Source: Temnothorax longispinosus | Taxonomy: Eukaryota; Arthropoda; Insecta; Hymenoptera; Formicidae | Assembly (NCBI RefSeq): GCF_030848805.1 | Contig: NC_092363.1 | Location: forward strand, 11,204,886-11,268,885 | Direction of reading: 5' to 3' | DNA length: 64,000 bases | Notes under the pieces: generated by a model | Told to the model about the DNA's origin: nothing | The model's database searches: none | What the model saw: only the letters and a program-made list of their open reading frames with translations | Position numbers and translations under genes: made by a program | Part shown: positions 41,956-52,249 of the stretch, piece by piece | Position numbering within the stretch: position 1 is the stretch's first letter | Layout: every line of letters begins with the position of its first letter

Positions 41956-44900
41956 ATGGCTTTGATCGGGAGAGACGAACGATTTGATGTGATGGGAAGC
42001 GAATATACCGTAGTGGAGTTAAAGGAGGCTCTTCGCGAACGGGGACTACCGACGGGCGGAACGAAACCCGAATTAATTAAACGATTGAACGAGTATAGTT
42101 CGGAGGTGTGGCGCGAGCTCGCGGCGCGACGGAAGAGTACCTCGCAGGAGGCCGATGGATCGAAGGACGGGCACCGGCCGACGGAGGAGGTCACGGAGCT
42201 GGGGAGAGACAGTGAGATATTGGCGCGGGAGGAGCGGATGAGAATTGCGGCGCTTGAGTTGGAGGAGCGCGACAACGCGATTCTAAGGACGGAGGTTGAG
42301 CTCCTGCGTAGAGAGAAAGAGCTCTGGGAGATGGAGCAGAGACTACTCCGACGAGAGATGGAGATGCTGCGGAGTTCCCCGGCTGTCAGCGTGGCGGCGG
42401 GTAGCAGCGCGACTTCGATGTCCGGTGGCGTTCGGAATGTAAAGGAATTGTTGCCGGAATTTGACGGGACGGATAATGCTTTTTGGAGATGGAGGCAGCA
42501 ATTGCAGCTACTTAGACACACATACGATTTGGACGAAAATGCGGCGAGGATATTGATTGGCTCGCGGCTGAGAGGACGTGCGTTGATGTGGTTTTATTCG
42601 AGGGCTGAATATTTGACGCTGAGCGTAGAAGAATTGCTGAGAGAGATGGAACAAATGTTTGACCTGCGTCCGGGGAAATTAGCTCTCCGAAGAGAATTCG
42701 AGTCTCGGACCTGGAGAAGGGGTGAATCATTCTGCGATTATTACCACGACAAGATGATTCTGGCCAACCGCATACCGATCGCGGAGGACGAGATAGTGGA
42801 TTATTTGATTGAGGGAGTGGTGGATCAGCGATTACAGAATCAGGCCCGATTAATGAATTACCGGACGGGAACTGAGCTATTGAAGGCGTTCGAGAAAATC
42901 CAGCTGGATCCGGGGCGGTCGAGCGGCGTCGGGGTAAGGAGGGACGGAGCGAGAGCAACTGGCGATGGGAAGACGGAGATGTCGACGGTGAGAAGGGGAC
43001 CGATGAGATGTTATAGGTGCCAGGAGACGGGGCACATGGCGATGCAGTGCGGGCGGGCGATGGTGAGGTCGTGTTTCGCGTGTGGATTAGCGGAGCATAT
43101 AGCGAGGGACTGCCCGAAGCGGAGTCAGCCCCCAACGACGGAGACGGCGAGAGACCTTGCGCGGGCGACGTCCACGAACGTGGTACAACCTGTCGAGGTG
43201 CCGAAGCCTTACATGGCTCGTGTGAAGATTTCGCCGGAAAATACGAGTAACGGATCGTGTTGTTACGTTGTCGACGCGCTGGTCGATTCGGGCTCGCCGA
43301 TTAGTCTCGTGCGGAGCGATGTGATCCCGGGTGAGTCGCATCTGCTGGAGGAAGAGGAATCCCGTCAGTTTTGCGGGATTAACGGCTCGAGATTAAAAAT
43401 CGATGGGGTATTCCGCGGTGTTTTGGAAGTAAATGGCGTGCGTGTTGAGATAAAATTTTATACGGTACCAAGCGATACGATGGCGTACGATGTTCTGTTG
43501 GGAAGAGATTTTTTAAATTGCCCGCATTTACGCGTTACATTCGGGAAAACTCTCGAGGTCGCGGGGGTCGAGGAGGCGCGCGCGATTGACCAGTTATTAC
43601 ATATCGAATACAGCGATGACTTTGCTCGAACTTGCGACGAGTTGAAAGTGAATCCAGCTGTAGGGGAAGATGTGTCCGCGCGAATCCGCGAAGCGTATTC
43701 GCGTTACCTGGCGAATGTTCGAGAGGGAAGTTTTGCGCCCGAATTTGAAATGGTTATTGCGCTTAATCACGAACAGCCCATAAGTTCGCGTCCACGTAGA
43801 TTGTCTTTTGCAGATAAAGAGGTTTTGCGTAAGATTTTAGACGAGCTCTTAGAAAAGGGAATTATTCGACCGAGCTGTTCACCATATGCAAGCCCGATTG
43901 TCTTGGTAAAAAAGAAGGATGGTGGTTACCGACTATGTGTGGACTTTCGTGAATTGAATAAGATTACCATACGCGACAATTTCCCACCGGAACGGATCGA
44001 CGATAATATCGATAGCTTGCGGGGTAAGAAATACTTTACTAGTTTAGATTTGAAGGACGGATATTACCACATGAAAGTACACGAGCCGTCGATAAAGTAT
44101 ACGTCCTTCGTGACGCCCCTGGGCCAGTTCGAATTCATGCGTGTGCCGTTTGGCTTGAAGAACGCGCCGCGTGTGTTTTGCCGATATATACATGCCGTTT
44201 TCCAGTCGTTGATTCGAGGGAACCGAATGCTGGTTTATATGGATGATATGTTGGTCGCGACCGAAAATCTAGAGGAGCATATCGAGATTCTATCTGAAAT
44301 TTTTGAGATAGCCGGCAAGCACGGGTTACAATTTAGGTTGGATAAGTGTTACTTTGTACAAACAGAAATTAAGTATTTGGGATATTGTATTAACCGATAC
44401 GGTATTCGTCCGAGTGACGATAACATTGAGGCTGTGCTTAATTACCCGATACCGCGTAATGCGAAAGAGATACAGCGATTTATCGGACTTGCGAGTTATT
44501 TTCGCAGATTCATCCCCGGATTCTCGGTATTAGCGAAACCATTGTACGATGTAATCAGAAAAAATGCCACTTTTAAGTTCGAATCCGTCGAGAATTCAGT
44601 GTTCGAAGCGCTCAAGCGACATTTATCGGGTAAACCAGTGCTTGCGATTTATTCTCCACAGGCCGAAACGGAGCTGCACTGTGATGCGAGCGCTAGCGGT
44701 TTCGGTGGTATTTTGCTCCAGAAACAAAGCGATACTACGTGGCGTCCGATCTCGTTCTGGAGCCAGCGAACGACGCCCGCGGAGTCGAGGTATCACAGCT
44801 TTGAACTAGAGTGTTTGGCTGTCGTGTACGCATTAAAGAGATTTTATGTATATTTGGCGGGGCTAAAATTTAAAATTGTTACCGATTGCGATAGTTTCCG

Positions 44901-46269
44901 TTTAACGTTGAAGAAAAGAGATGTGAATCCTCGAATCTCGCGTTGGGCGCTCTTCTTACAGGATTATGAATATGAGCTTGTTCATCGTCCGGGAAAGCGA
45001 ATGGGTCATGTTGACGCGCTTAGTCGTTGTCACAGTGTATTGGTGCTCGAAGGCAGCACATTAGAGAGAACTTTATCGGTTTGTCAAGATCGCGACGATG
45101 AGATTTTAAAGATTCGTACGGAACTTGAGAGCGGCGATGTAAAATATTACGAGTTGCGGGACGGACTTGTGTATCGGAAGGACAGAAATAAGAAGTTACT
45201 TTTCTATGTTCCTCGGTCTATGGAATCAAATATAATCCGAACATGCCATGATGATCTGGGTCATGTGGGGATCGATAAGGTTGTTGAGAACATTACAAGA
45301 GTTTATTGGTTTCCTCGTATGCGCGAGAAGGTGCGTGAACATATTTTGAATTGTCTTAAATGTATTGAATTTTCTCCATCGAGCGGAAGGACAGAGGGAT
45401 ATTTGCACAGCATACCAAAAGAGAATTTGCCTTTTACAACCATACATGTAGATCATCTGGGCCCGTTGGAAAAAACTGGGAAGGGCTATCGGCATCTGTT
45501 TGTAATAATTGACGCGTTTACAAAATTCATTAGACTCTGTCCTTGTAAATCGACTACGACGGAGGAAATCATAAAGCATCTTAATGATTATTTCCGCGCG
45601 TATAGCAGACCGAAGCGTTTGATTTCCGATCGAGGAACCTGTTTCACGTCCGACGCGTTCAAAGAATATTTGGAAACCGAAGCGATAGAGCATGTACTGG
45701 TGGCGGTAGGCACACCACGAGCGAACGGGCAGGTCGAGCGATTTAATAGAATAATAACGCCGATGTTGGCGAAACTCAGCGAGATGCCCTCGAAATGGGA
45801 TCGTGTTTTGGAACAGGTAGAGTTTGCCGTTAATAATACTGTTTGTCGTGCGACGGGTGAGACGGCTGCTCGCCTATTGTTCGGTCTTGAGCAGCGAGGA
45901 CAGCCGAATGACGCGCTGCGCGATCTAGTTAATCAGAATTTGTACGAAGAACGCGATTTTACGTTGCTTCGAGAGAAAGCCCGATCTCAAATAGACGAAG
46001 AGCAGCGAAAAGGCGCTGAGCGATATAACTTGCGACGGAAGGCCGCGCGTGAATACAAAGTCGGCGATTATGTTGAGATTCGGAATATCGAGACAGCGGC
46101 CGGAATCAATAAGAAGTTGTTGCCGAAATTCAAAGGCCCGTATATAGTAAAGAAAGTATTAGACCACGATCGTTATGTTGTGGTAGACATCGATGGGTTT
46201 CAATTGACACAGCGACCGTATACCGGTGTACTGGCGCCGGATCAGATGCGTCCTTATTTATGCGTTTAA
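41956..46269 (+). CDS. Gypsy Gag-Pol polyprotein (1437 aa)
   Basis: A single open frame starts at ATG 41956. The N-terminus has a SAP-like motif (about residues 16-48: TVVELKEALRERGLPTGG), then a coiled coil and the gag core. Two zinc knuckles start at C352 and C373, and the protease has DSG at 444-446. Reverse transcriptase follows with YMDD at 761-764, then RNase H (ELHCDASASGFGG, VDALSR) and integrase with an HHCC zinc region and the triad D1166, D1225, E1261 (35-residue spacing). Gag and Pol are fused without a frameshift or stop, so their ratio must be set another way, for example by processing. All motifs are complete, so activity is plausible. Confidence 0.95.
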   Translation: MALIGRDERFDVMGSEYTVVELKEALRERGLPTGGTKPELIKRLNEYSSEVWRELAARRKSTSQEADGSKDGHRPTEEVTELGRDSEILAREERMRIAALELEERDNAILRTEVELLRREKELWEMEQRLLRREMEMLRSSPAVSVAAGSSATSMSGGVRNVKELLPEFDGTDNAFWRWRQQLQLLRHTYDLDENAARILIGSRLRGRALMWFYSRAEYLTLSVEELLREMEQMFDLRPGKLALRREFESRTWRRGESFCDYYHDKMILANRIPIAEDEIVDYLIEGVVDQRLQNQARLMNYRTGTELLKAFEKIQLDPGRSSGVGVRRDGARATGDGKTEMSTVRRGPMRCYRCQETGHMAMQCGRAMVRSCFACGLAEHIARDCPKRSQPPTTETARDLARATSTNVVQPVEVPKPYMARVKISPENTSNGSCCYVVDALVDSGSPISLVRSDVIPGESHLLEEEESRQFCGINGSRLKIDGVFRGVLEVNGVRVEIKFYTVPSDTMAYDVLLGRDFLNCPHLRVTFGKTLEVAGVEEARAIDQLLHIEYSDDFARTCDELKVNPAVGEDVSARIREAYSRYLANVREGSFAPEFEMVIALNHEQPISSRPRRLSFADKEVLRKILDELLEKGIIRPSCSPYASPIVLVKKKDGGYRLCVDFRELNKITIRDNFPPERIDDNIDSLRGKKYFTSLDLKDGYYHMKVHEPSIKYTSFVTPLGQFEFMRVPFGLKNAPRVFCRYIHAVFQSLIRGNRMLVYMDDMLVATENLEEHIEILSEIFEIAGKHGLQFRLDKCYFVQTEIKYLGYCINRYGIRPSDDNIEAVLNYPIPRNAKEIQRFIGLASYFRRFIPGFSVLAKPLYDVIRKNATFKFESVENSVFEALKRHLSGKPVLAIYSPQAETELHCDASASGFGGILLQKQSDTTWRPISFWSQRTTPAESRYHSFELECLAVVYALKRFYVYLAGLKFKIVTDCDSFRLTLKKRDVNPRISRWALFLQDYEYELVHRPGKRMGHVDALSRCHSVLVLEGSTLERTLSVCQDRDDEILKIRTELESGDVKYYELRDGLVYRKDRNKKLLFYVPRSMESNIIRTCHDDLGHVGIDKVVENITRVYWFPRMREKVREHILNCLKCIEFSPSSGRTEGYLHSIPKENLPFTTIHVDHLGPLEKTGKGYRHLFVIIDAFTKFIRLCPCKSTTTEEIIKHLNDYFRAYSRPKRLISDRGTCFTSDAFKEYLETEAIEHVLVAVGTPRANGQVERFNRIITPMLAKLSEMPSKWDRVLEQVEFAVNNTVCRATGETAARLLFGLEQRGQPNDALRDLVNQNLYEERDFTLLREKARSQIDEEQRKGAERYNLRRKAAREYKVGDYVEIRNIETAAGINKKLLPKFKGPYIVKKVLDHDRYVVVDIDGFQLTQRPYTGVLAPDQMRPYLCV

Positions 46270-46386
46270 TATTATATTGATGACCGACGAACATTTAGTT
46301 ATAGTGTGAATGTATTTAATAATTTATTGTAATTGTAAATATGAGAGCGGATTTTTTTATGTGAGTTTGACCGGGTCGGTCAAAAG

Positions 46387-46402
46387 GTCAGGATGGCCGA
46401 GC
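46387..46402 (+). promoter_or_regulatory. 16-bp tRNA-Leu 5'-end match abutting the 3' LTR
   Basis: GTCAGGATGGCCGAGC immediately precedes the TG of the 3' LTR. It equals the first 16 bases of a eukaryotic tRNA-Leu (acceptor stem and start of the D arm), the same tRNA type as the PBS at 41847. It sits where the polypurine tract for plus-strand priming is expected; only a short AAAAGG lies upstream. Together with the LTR start it matches the Pol III A-box pattern TRGYNNARNNG. Confidence 0.7.
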
Positions 46403-46730
46403 TGTAGGCGATTTCCATAGACGTTGGTAACGGCCGACGCGCGGACCGTTGACGCGGTCGTGTTTATCTCGACAAGCTAGGCGTTGTTGACAAAGTCAAG
46501 TCGCACGAACCAAGTTCGTGAGCAGATGTAAGGACGCTGATCGCCGAGGCCGAGAGAGCCAGAGTCCTCTCAGCCAGGGAACAGACAAGACGGCATGCGA
46601 GGAGAGGTGCCGAGCCCGGAGATCGAGCGGAAGAGTCCACCCGCGAGGCAGAGCATTATTCCTGCGGTGTAATAAACGGTCGCTTCAATAAAGTATACGG
46701 ACATTATTCTTCCTGTGGCCATTCCCTACA
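46403..46730 (+). repeat. 3' LTR of the Gypsy element
   Basis: The same 328 bases as the 5' LTR, followed by the target duplication GAAG. Confidence 0.95.
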
Positions 46731-46841
46731 GAAGTATGTTTATATTGTACTTTACTTTCGTTAACTTAGGCTTTGAATGTACAATCTCGCGTCTTCAAAA
46801 TATAATCATTCTCATTGTCAGACACTGCTGAGGCATAATTG

Positions 46842-46870
46842 TCTAGCACAAGAGGTCCTCTTGTGCTAGA
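46842..46870. repeat. Perfect 14-bp hairpin
   Basis: TCTAGCACAAGAGG and its reverse complement are separated by a single T. No run of T follows and no function is evident. Confidence 0.7.
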
Positions 46871-47092
46871 TAATACGAGTTGCTACAGAGTGCCTCTAAT
46901 TGTAAGAATCTCTTCTCCTTTACCCCTTCTTTCTTCCCCCAATCTCGAATTTACACTATTGCGTGGTTCGTATCGCGTGTCATTACCTATTACAAATGTT
47001 TTCCTTTTCTCTCGTTTTCTCACGCAGAAACATTTTATGTTCAACTATGTGGTATACAATTTTGCCGCTATATATTTACCGCAGGCAGGGAG

Positions 47093-47205
47093 CTGATACC
47101 GAAGAGATCTTTAAGATGGAAGGTGTATCCAAAATTGCACATGTATGTACGTATATGCTTTCTTGTAAATTGTAAAAGTTGAAAAGAACGAGAAAGTGTT
47201 CTATA
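47093..47205 (+). other. Exon-like module, second copy
   Basis: It reads DTEEIFKMEGVSKIAHV and resembles 41355-41462 (about 80 percent by eye), including the following GTATGTACGTAT and a non-coding tail (GTAAAAGTTGA..AAGAAC). Without the Gypsy insertion the two copies would lie about 520 bases apart in direct orientation. It could be a duplicated small exon or a piece of an unknown repeat. I do not recognise the peptide. Confidence 0.35.
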
Positions 47206-47401
47206 GCGTAATTTGTATTGTAGGTAAGTTATGCTGAAATATTTGTGAATTGAGTCCCTATTATTCATTATTATGATATAATTTGTATCAACAATATTAG
47301 AGGAGTAACGAAAACTAATTTTATTAAGTATTCAAAGCAATTAAGAGTTTTTAGCATTAAGTATTTCCATTTTTTCATAATATGCTTAAAAAATATTGCA
47401 G

Positions 47402-48063
47402 GAGACTTGTGAGTTATGCGAAGCAATTGATACTATTAAGGTTCATTGGTCATATGAAGTTTGCACACGTCAAGCTTAACATCCTAAAGATCACGATGCA
47501 TTCTGAAAACGATACCGCGCAGGTTTGTTGGCGTATACGTGGTGTCACAGGCTGGAAGGTATTTTCTACGTTTTGGAAGTAATTTGGAAAATACAACATG
47601 CCATAATAAGCGCTAACCAGGAAATGTAAGTGTAATCAGTGCTCTAAACATTCCTTTTAAAAGTAATATAAAATTGTTCTTATAAACATTAATTATATAA
47701 TTAATTCAAGTTGTCTATTATTTGAAAAGAACTTGATTTTTAGTTTTGTTTTGTATTCTACCTTCAGAAAAAGATAAAATAATTTAGATTTCCTAAAATT
47801 AATTTTGTTTATGCTATCGGAGAGGAAACACTTATTATAAAATTGATTATAATACCGAGACAATTATATATAACGATTTCAGATGGTACGACGGCTTTTT
47901 TACGTTAATGCTGAATGGAAAAGTCTATAAGCATATTGCGGACAAGATGATGCCTAATCAGGATACAGCCACGAAAAAGAAAGATATGCGCATGGCAGGG
48001 AAATTAGCGCTATTCACAGGCCTTGTAAGCATATTTAGTAACAACGAGGATTCTTTGAATTGA
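47402..48063 (+). pseudogene. Host gene remnant, C6orf136/DUF2358-like, two 3' exons
   Basis: Exon-like blocks at 47402-47626 and 47883-48063 have an acceptor ATTGCAG, a donor GTAAGT and an acceptor GATTTCAG, and join in phase as E-I-W-Y-D-G. The product shows the pattern of the C6orf136 family (VSYAKQL, GHMKFAHVKL, WRIRGVTG, FWK, WYDGFFTLMLNGKVYKHIADKMMP), a conserved protein of unknown function. One base is lost or gained after the FWK codons near 47579, so the first block ends early unless repaired, and the usual RWR reads CWR. Upstream exons are not identified. A recent pseudogene or a sequence error are both possible. Confidence 0.6.
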
Positions 48064-48185
48064 GCTCTGTCTTAAAATCGCATCAATTGAAGTGAATCCA
48101 TTGCTGAGTGCTGAAATTATACGATTTTATCCGTCACAACGAATAGACCAAGAGAAATGCTTTTTCCAGTCGATGGTCTCGAATG

Positions 48186-49135
48186 TTGCTGACGTATCTA
48201 TTTCGTTGCAAATGCATCATTATGAAATGATGATCGGTAGTAAATGAAAGATATGTGAATTAAAAAGATGTGTACATTAACTAAACAGTATCTTTGTATG
48301 ATTACAAACTATTTTCATCTAATTTTTTAGTGACAATGTCCGAATAATTTGCATTAGTATTTCTGTGTAAAAAAATATGACGATTATATTACAGTATATC
48401 TGACGATTTTAACATAATTATAGAGGTAGGGTGTCTAAATTGTTATCGTTCCATCCAAATGTAGCTTTTATACTATTCGGATAGTATCAATATTTTATGC
48501 TGCTTAGAAACAAGTAAAAAGTATTTTAAGACACTTGTATCGTTTCCAGAATATAAATCTTGTGTTTAGATTACAGATATACGTTTTGGGTATTGGCGTA
48601 TCTATTTCGTTGCAAATGTATCATTGTGAAATGATGATCGGTAGTAAATGAGAGATATGTGAATTAAAAATATGTACATTACCTAACCCTTCATCTGATT
48701 TTTTAATTTTAGTAGTGACAATGTCCGAATAATTTTGCGTTAGTATTCCTGTGTAAAAAAATATGACAATTATACGATTATATTACAATATATCTGAAAA
48801 ATGTTAGAAAATGAAACAATTGTTTAAAGGTATCCTGTATATCATAGTATCTATTTGCTTTGCCTGTATGGGATGTTAATAACGCGTAAGATAATATAAT
48901 CATTAAAGTAATATTTCTTAAATGTATATTTCATATTTAATTTTATTTCATAAATACTATCACATTTATTCCTATGAATCGTTTTCATTACGCTATTATG
49001 ATTTTAACATTATTATAGAGGTATAATAGGATGTGTAAATTATTACCGTTCCATCCAAATGTAGCTTTTATAGTATTATTTATTGTATCGATACCTTAAG
49101 CTGTTTATATGAAAGTAAAAAGTATTTTAAGACGA
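48186..49135. repeat. Tandem direct duplication of about 400 bp
   Basis: 48186-48540 and 48593-49135 share long blocks (for example GAAATGATGATCGGTAGTAA, AGTGACAATGTCCGAATAAT and CGTTCCATCCAAATGTAGCT). The second copy has an extra stretch of about 150 AT-rich bases in its middle. Non-coding, 120 bases downstream of the C6orf136-like gene. Confidence 0.8.
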
Positions 49136-49273
49136 GAGAAAGATATAGAGATAGAAAACGAAAAAAGAAGGAGAAGAGAAGGAACAATATAGAGAAAAGT
49201 ATTATATATTATAAAAATATTTATTATATTGCAAATATATTTAAATTTATATATTAGTTAACTTCTTTATATA

Positions 49274-49555
49274 CACTACCGCTCATTAATTTCAATATAC
49301 AACAGATTCGTTGATTTCTCTGTAAAGGATAAACATCATGATACGTGTTTTGCACAGAAATGAATGCACTTGCTGTTATAAGCATTTCACTTGCATGCAT
49401 GGCATTTTTATATAAATAATATATAAAAATGCAATGCATGCAAGTGTTTATAACAGCAAATGTATTCATTTCTGTACAAAACATATGTATCATGTTCATC
49501 CTTTACAGAGAAATTAACAAATATAGGGGTATATTGAAATTAATGAGCGGTAGTG
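49274..49555. mobile_element. Palindromic MITE, Tc1/mariner-like ends
   Basis: CACTACCGCTCATTAATTTC at the left is inverted at the right, each end flanked by TA. The interior is almost fully palindromic around 49415. Inverted similarity continues outside the TA sites (TTAGTTAACTTCTTTATA left, TATAAAGAAATTAACTAA right), so the palindrome is larger than the MITE. Confidence 0.75.
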
Positions 49556-49597
49556 TATATAAAGAAATTAACTAATATATAAATTTAAATATATTAG

Positions 49598-49885
49598 TTA
49601 AGAGATGGAGAGATGGGAGGAAGGAAGGGCAGAGAGAAGTGAAAGAGGAAGGAAAGTGGGAGATAGGAAAAAGAGATAAAGCAATGGAAGCGAAGGTAAG
49701 AGAGCTAGAAAGGTGGAGAGAGTTAGAAGAGAGAGACAGAAGGAGGAACAATGTAGTAGTGAAAGGGTTGGAGGTAGAAGAGGGAAGGCGAAAGAAAGCG
49801 GTAGAGAAGCTATGGCTAGAGATGGGGGAGGAGGGAGGAATAAAGGAGGTAAAAGAGAAAGACGGGGAAAGAGAAGATGGTTTTA
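49598..49885 (+). pseudogene. ORF1 fragment of a LINE related to the one at 20149
   Basis: A purine-rich frame containing RRRNNVVVKGLEVEEG matches ORF1 of the full LINE (RRRNIVIRGLEVKEG). It stops where the Penelope-like element inserted, after the words equivalent to REMVL. The rest of ORF1 resumes at 52250. The 5' end is lost; the purine-rich stretch at 49138-49180 may be another piece. Confidence 0.7.
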
Positions 49886-52249
49886 AAAATTAAAAATTAT
49901 AAGGCTCTCGTGATTAAATCGATTAAAGGGAAAGAGGCAGTAAGAGCCGGCGCGGTAAATAGGGCGCAAGTTATATATATTTTTCTTATCGTCAATACAT
50001 AAAAAAATTCGCGAACGTTTCGACCAATTTTGTGGTCATCTTCAGCGCAATAAATTAGAAACGTGTAAATTACTCTATTGTAACGCGGTCATTAGGCTAT
50101 TGTATACTCGCACGTCGCACGTTCCCTTATCCATGCGGTCATTCCGGTGTGTGTGCGCTACTCCATAGGCAAGCAACCTTGAGTCCCTCCCAAGTTAGAA
50201 AGCTAGGAGGACCATGCTGCATTTGGTACTTCATTATATGTTGCATGATACCTGCACACATACAGGAGCGACACACTGATTTACGGTTCACATCGATATA
50301 AAATTGAGCACTGTGAGTTACTTACAATGAAATCGTAAACGGTATAGCGCACAAATCGGCAGATAACAGACGCAAGTAATCTTGACATTGCTTCGAGAGA
50401 TAATACTTGATCGTGAAACGGTACAGCGCACAGATAACGGACGCAAGTTGTCTCGACAATGTTTCAAGAGGTAATGACCGATCTAATATGTTTCGCTTGC
50501 CTCGAGGTTAAAAGATCGATGTATAAGAATTTGGTGAAAAACAAATAACGGTAATGCCAGTTGAGAGATCGATGTATAAGAATATTCGTTGCAAAACAAA
50601 TAACGGTAATGCCAGTCAGAGACCTTGTAACACAGTAATCTATGTATATAATAAATAAAGCGTGAAACGCGGAGCTCTCAAATTTTTGGAAGCCCCTCGA
50701 TCACATCGAGATAGTTCTCGGGTAAATCCTCGATGTCCGTCTGCATATTCAGACCATTCTTCTGTCTTTTAATACATATCATCTCAGATATTAACCGTTT
50801 ACTGATATATGGTTCGCTGTCCAAAATTTCAACCGCATTCCACTCGAAATCATGACCAAACTCTAATCTATGCTCCGTGATTACTGAGCGGCTGGTTGTG
50901 TTTCTTCTTACGTGGGCCTGATGTTCTTTAATTCAGGTTTGTAGTTGCCTACAAGTCTGACCCACGTAAGAAGCATCACAGTCCCCACAGTTAATTTTAT
51001 ACACTACGTTGCTATGTGCAAATTTCGGAAGGGCGTCCTTATGTGCTTTAATGCAATTCTGCATTTTATTCAGGCTATAATATGATAGCCTAAACTTATG
51101 ATTTTTTAAGATATTTCTATATTGGTCATTAATATGCGGAATATACGGTATCGTGAAAAAGGACGCCGCCTCTTCAGGTTGCACCTCAGGCGATCTATCT
51201 GTCCCAGAACGCACTCTGTCAATGAGTGACTTAATGCGCTCATGGAAAATTTTAAAAATAAAATTCAGCGGGTAGCAGTTATTAAGTAAAATTTGTACAG
51301 CTAATTCTAAATTCTTTGAATGGAACGATGGGTGAGACAACAAAAAAACTCTATCAATTAAACTTATGACTGTACCTCTCTTCTGGCAAACAGGATGTTG
51401 AGATATGAAACTCAAGTACCTGCCCGAAAACGTTGGTTTATGAAACCAATCAAATATTATCCGATTGTTTCGACGAATCATTGTAATTTCCAAGAAGTTC
51501 AACCTCCCACCCTCCCCAACCTCCATAGTAAACTGGAGCCTTGGATGGAAGGAGTTGAAGACCTCCAATGTGTGGTCCAGTGAGGAAGAAGGAGTTGCGA
51601 GAGCAATGTCGTCGACGTATCGCACAAAAAATGGGGGTGTGTATTTTAATGTTGCGAGGGCCCTGGCTTCTAAGTCCTGCATAACTATATCCACAGCTGT
51701 GGGAGAAAAAGGAGAGCCCATTGGTGAGCCGAAAATTTGTTGGTAAATTATACTATTGAACGTGAAAAAAGTTGAATTTAGAACCAATCTCACCGCTATC
51801 AAAAATTCAGATCTTGGAATTTTGCATTTTTTAGAAATTAAGTGCCATCTAACGCAAATGCTGTCTAGGACCATTTCTGCCGGTACGTTCGTAAAAAGCG
51901 AGACTACATCAAGTGAGATTAGTTCAAAATTGTCACTTATGTGCATTTTTGAAAGTCTTTCAACTAATTTAAAGCTATTAGCGACATGACTGTGAGCGGC
52001 CGGGAGGCTTTCGTGTATTGTACGGTGAAGAAAAGCAGCCAAGCCATATAGTGGACTGTTCAAGGACGAAACTATCAGTCGAAACGGGCAATTCGGTTTG
52101 TGGATCTTCGGGAGGCCATAGGCTCGCGATAGCACTCCGTCACTAGTAAAAATCCGTTTGTGAGTTGATCTCGAGATGAAATCCGACTTACTCCATCTTG
52201 TTAACAAATCGCGTACGCTGTTAGTGAGTTTTCTCGTGGGATCTTTATT
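49886..52249 (-). mobile_element. Penelope-like element, 5'-truncated
   Basis: A 2364-bp insertion lies within LINE ORF1, flanked by an 11-bp direct duplication AGATGGTTTTA (49875-49885 and 52250-52260). On the minus strand it holds reverse transcriptase and GIY-YIG nuclease coding sequence, then about 790 bases of 3' sequence. The open frame runs into the 5' junction, showing 5' truncation on insertion. Confidence 0.88.
50678..52249 (-). pseudogene. Penelope-like RT and GIY-YIG endonuclease, one nonsense codon
   Basis: The minus-strand frame enters at the 5' junction (DPTRKLTNSVRDLL). The RT has LPKIHKPNCPFRLIVS, the aspartate block LISLDVVSLFTNVP, GSPMGSPFSPT and YVDD in RYVDDIAL. The GIY-YIG domain starts VVYKINCGDCDASYVGQTC. 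A TGA at 50933-50935 (probably CGA changed to TGA, replacing an Arg) interrupts it. The same frame continues through IKEHQAHVRRNT and HRLEFGHDFEW to a final TGA at 50678. The nonsense codon removes most of the nuclease. Confidence 0.88.

Larger units (their letters stand above)
41516..46730 (+). mobile_element. Gypsy (Metaviridae-type) LTR retrotransposon, intact
   Basis: A 5215-bp element has 328-bp LTRs at 41516-41843 and 46403-46730 that look identical by eye, a 4-bp target duplication GAAG (41512-41515, 46731-46734), one uninterrupted Gag-Pol frame and tRNA-Leu-related priming sites. Identical LTRs imply recent insertion. There is no env gene. Confidence 0.95.

Noticed and set aside
50010..50048. 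Hairpin resembling a hammerhead ribozyme in the Penelope-like 3' region (minus strand GGTCGAAACG)
   Set aside because: The first core box reads CTGAAGATGA and not CTGATGA, so the fold is not a canonical hammerhead; it would need covariation across copies.
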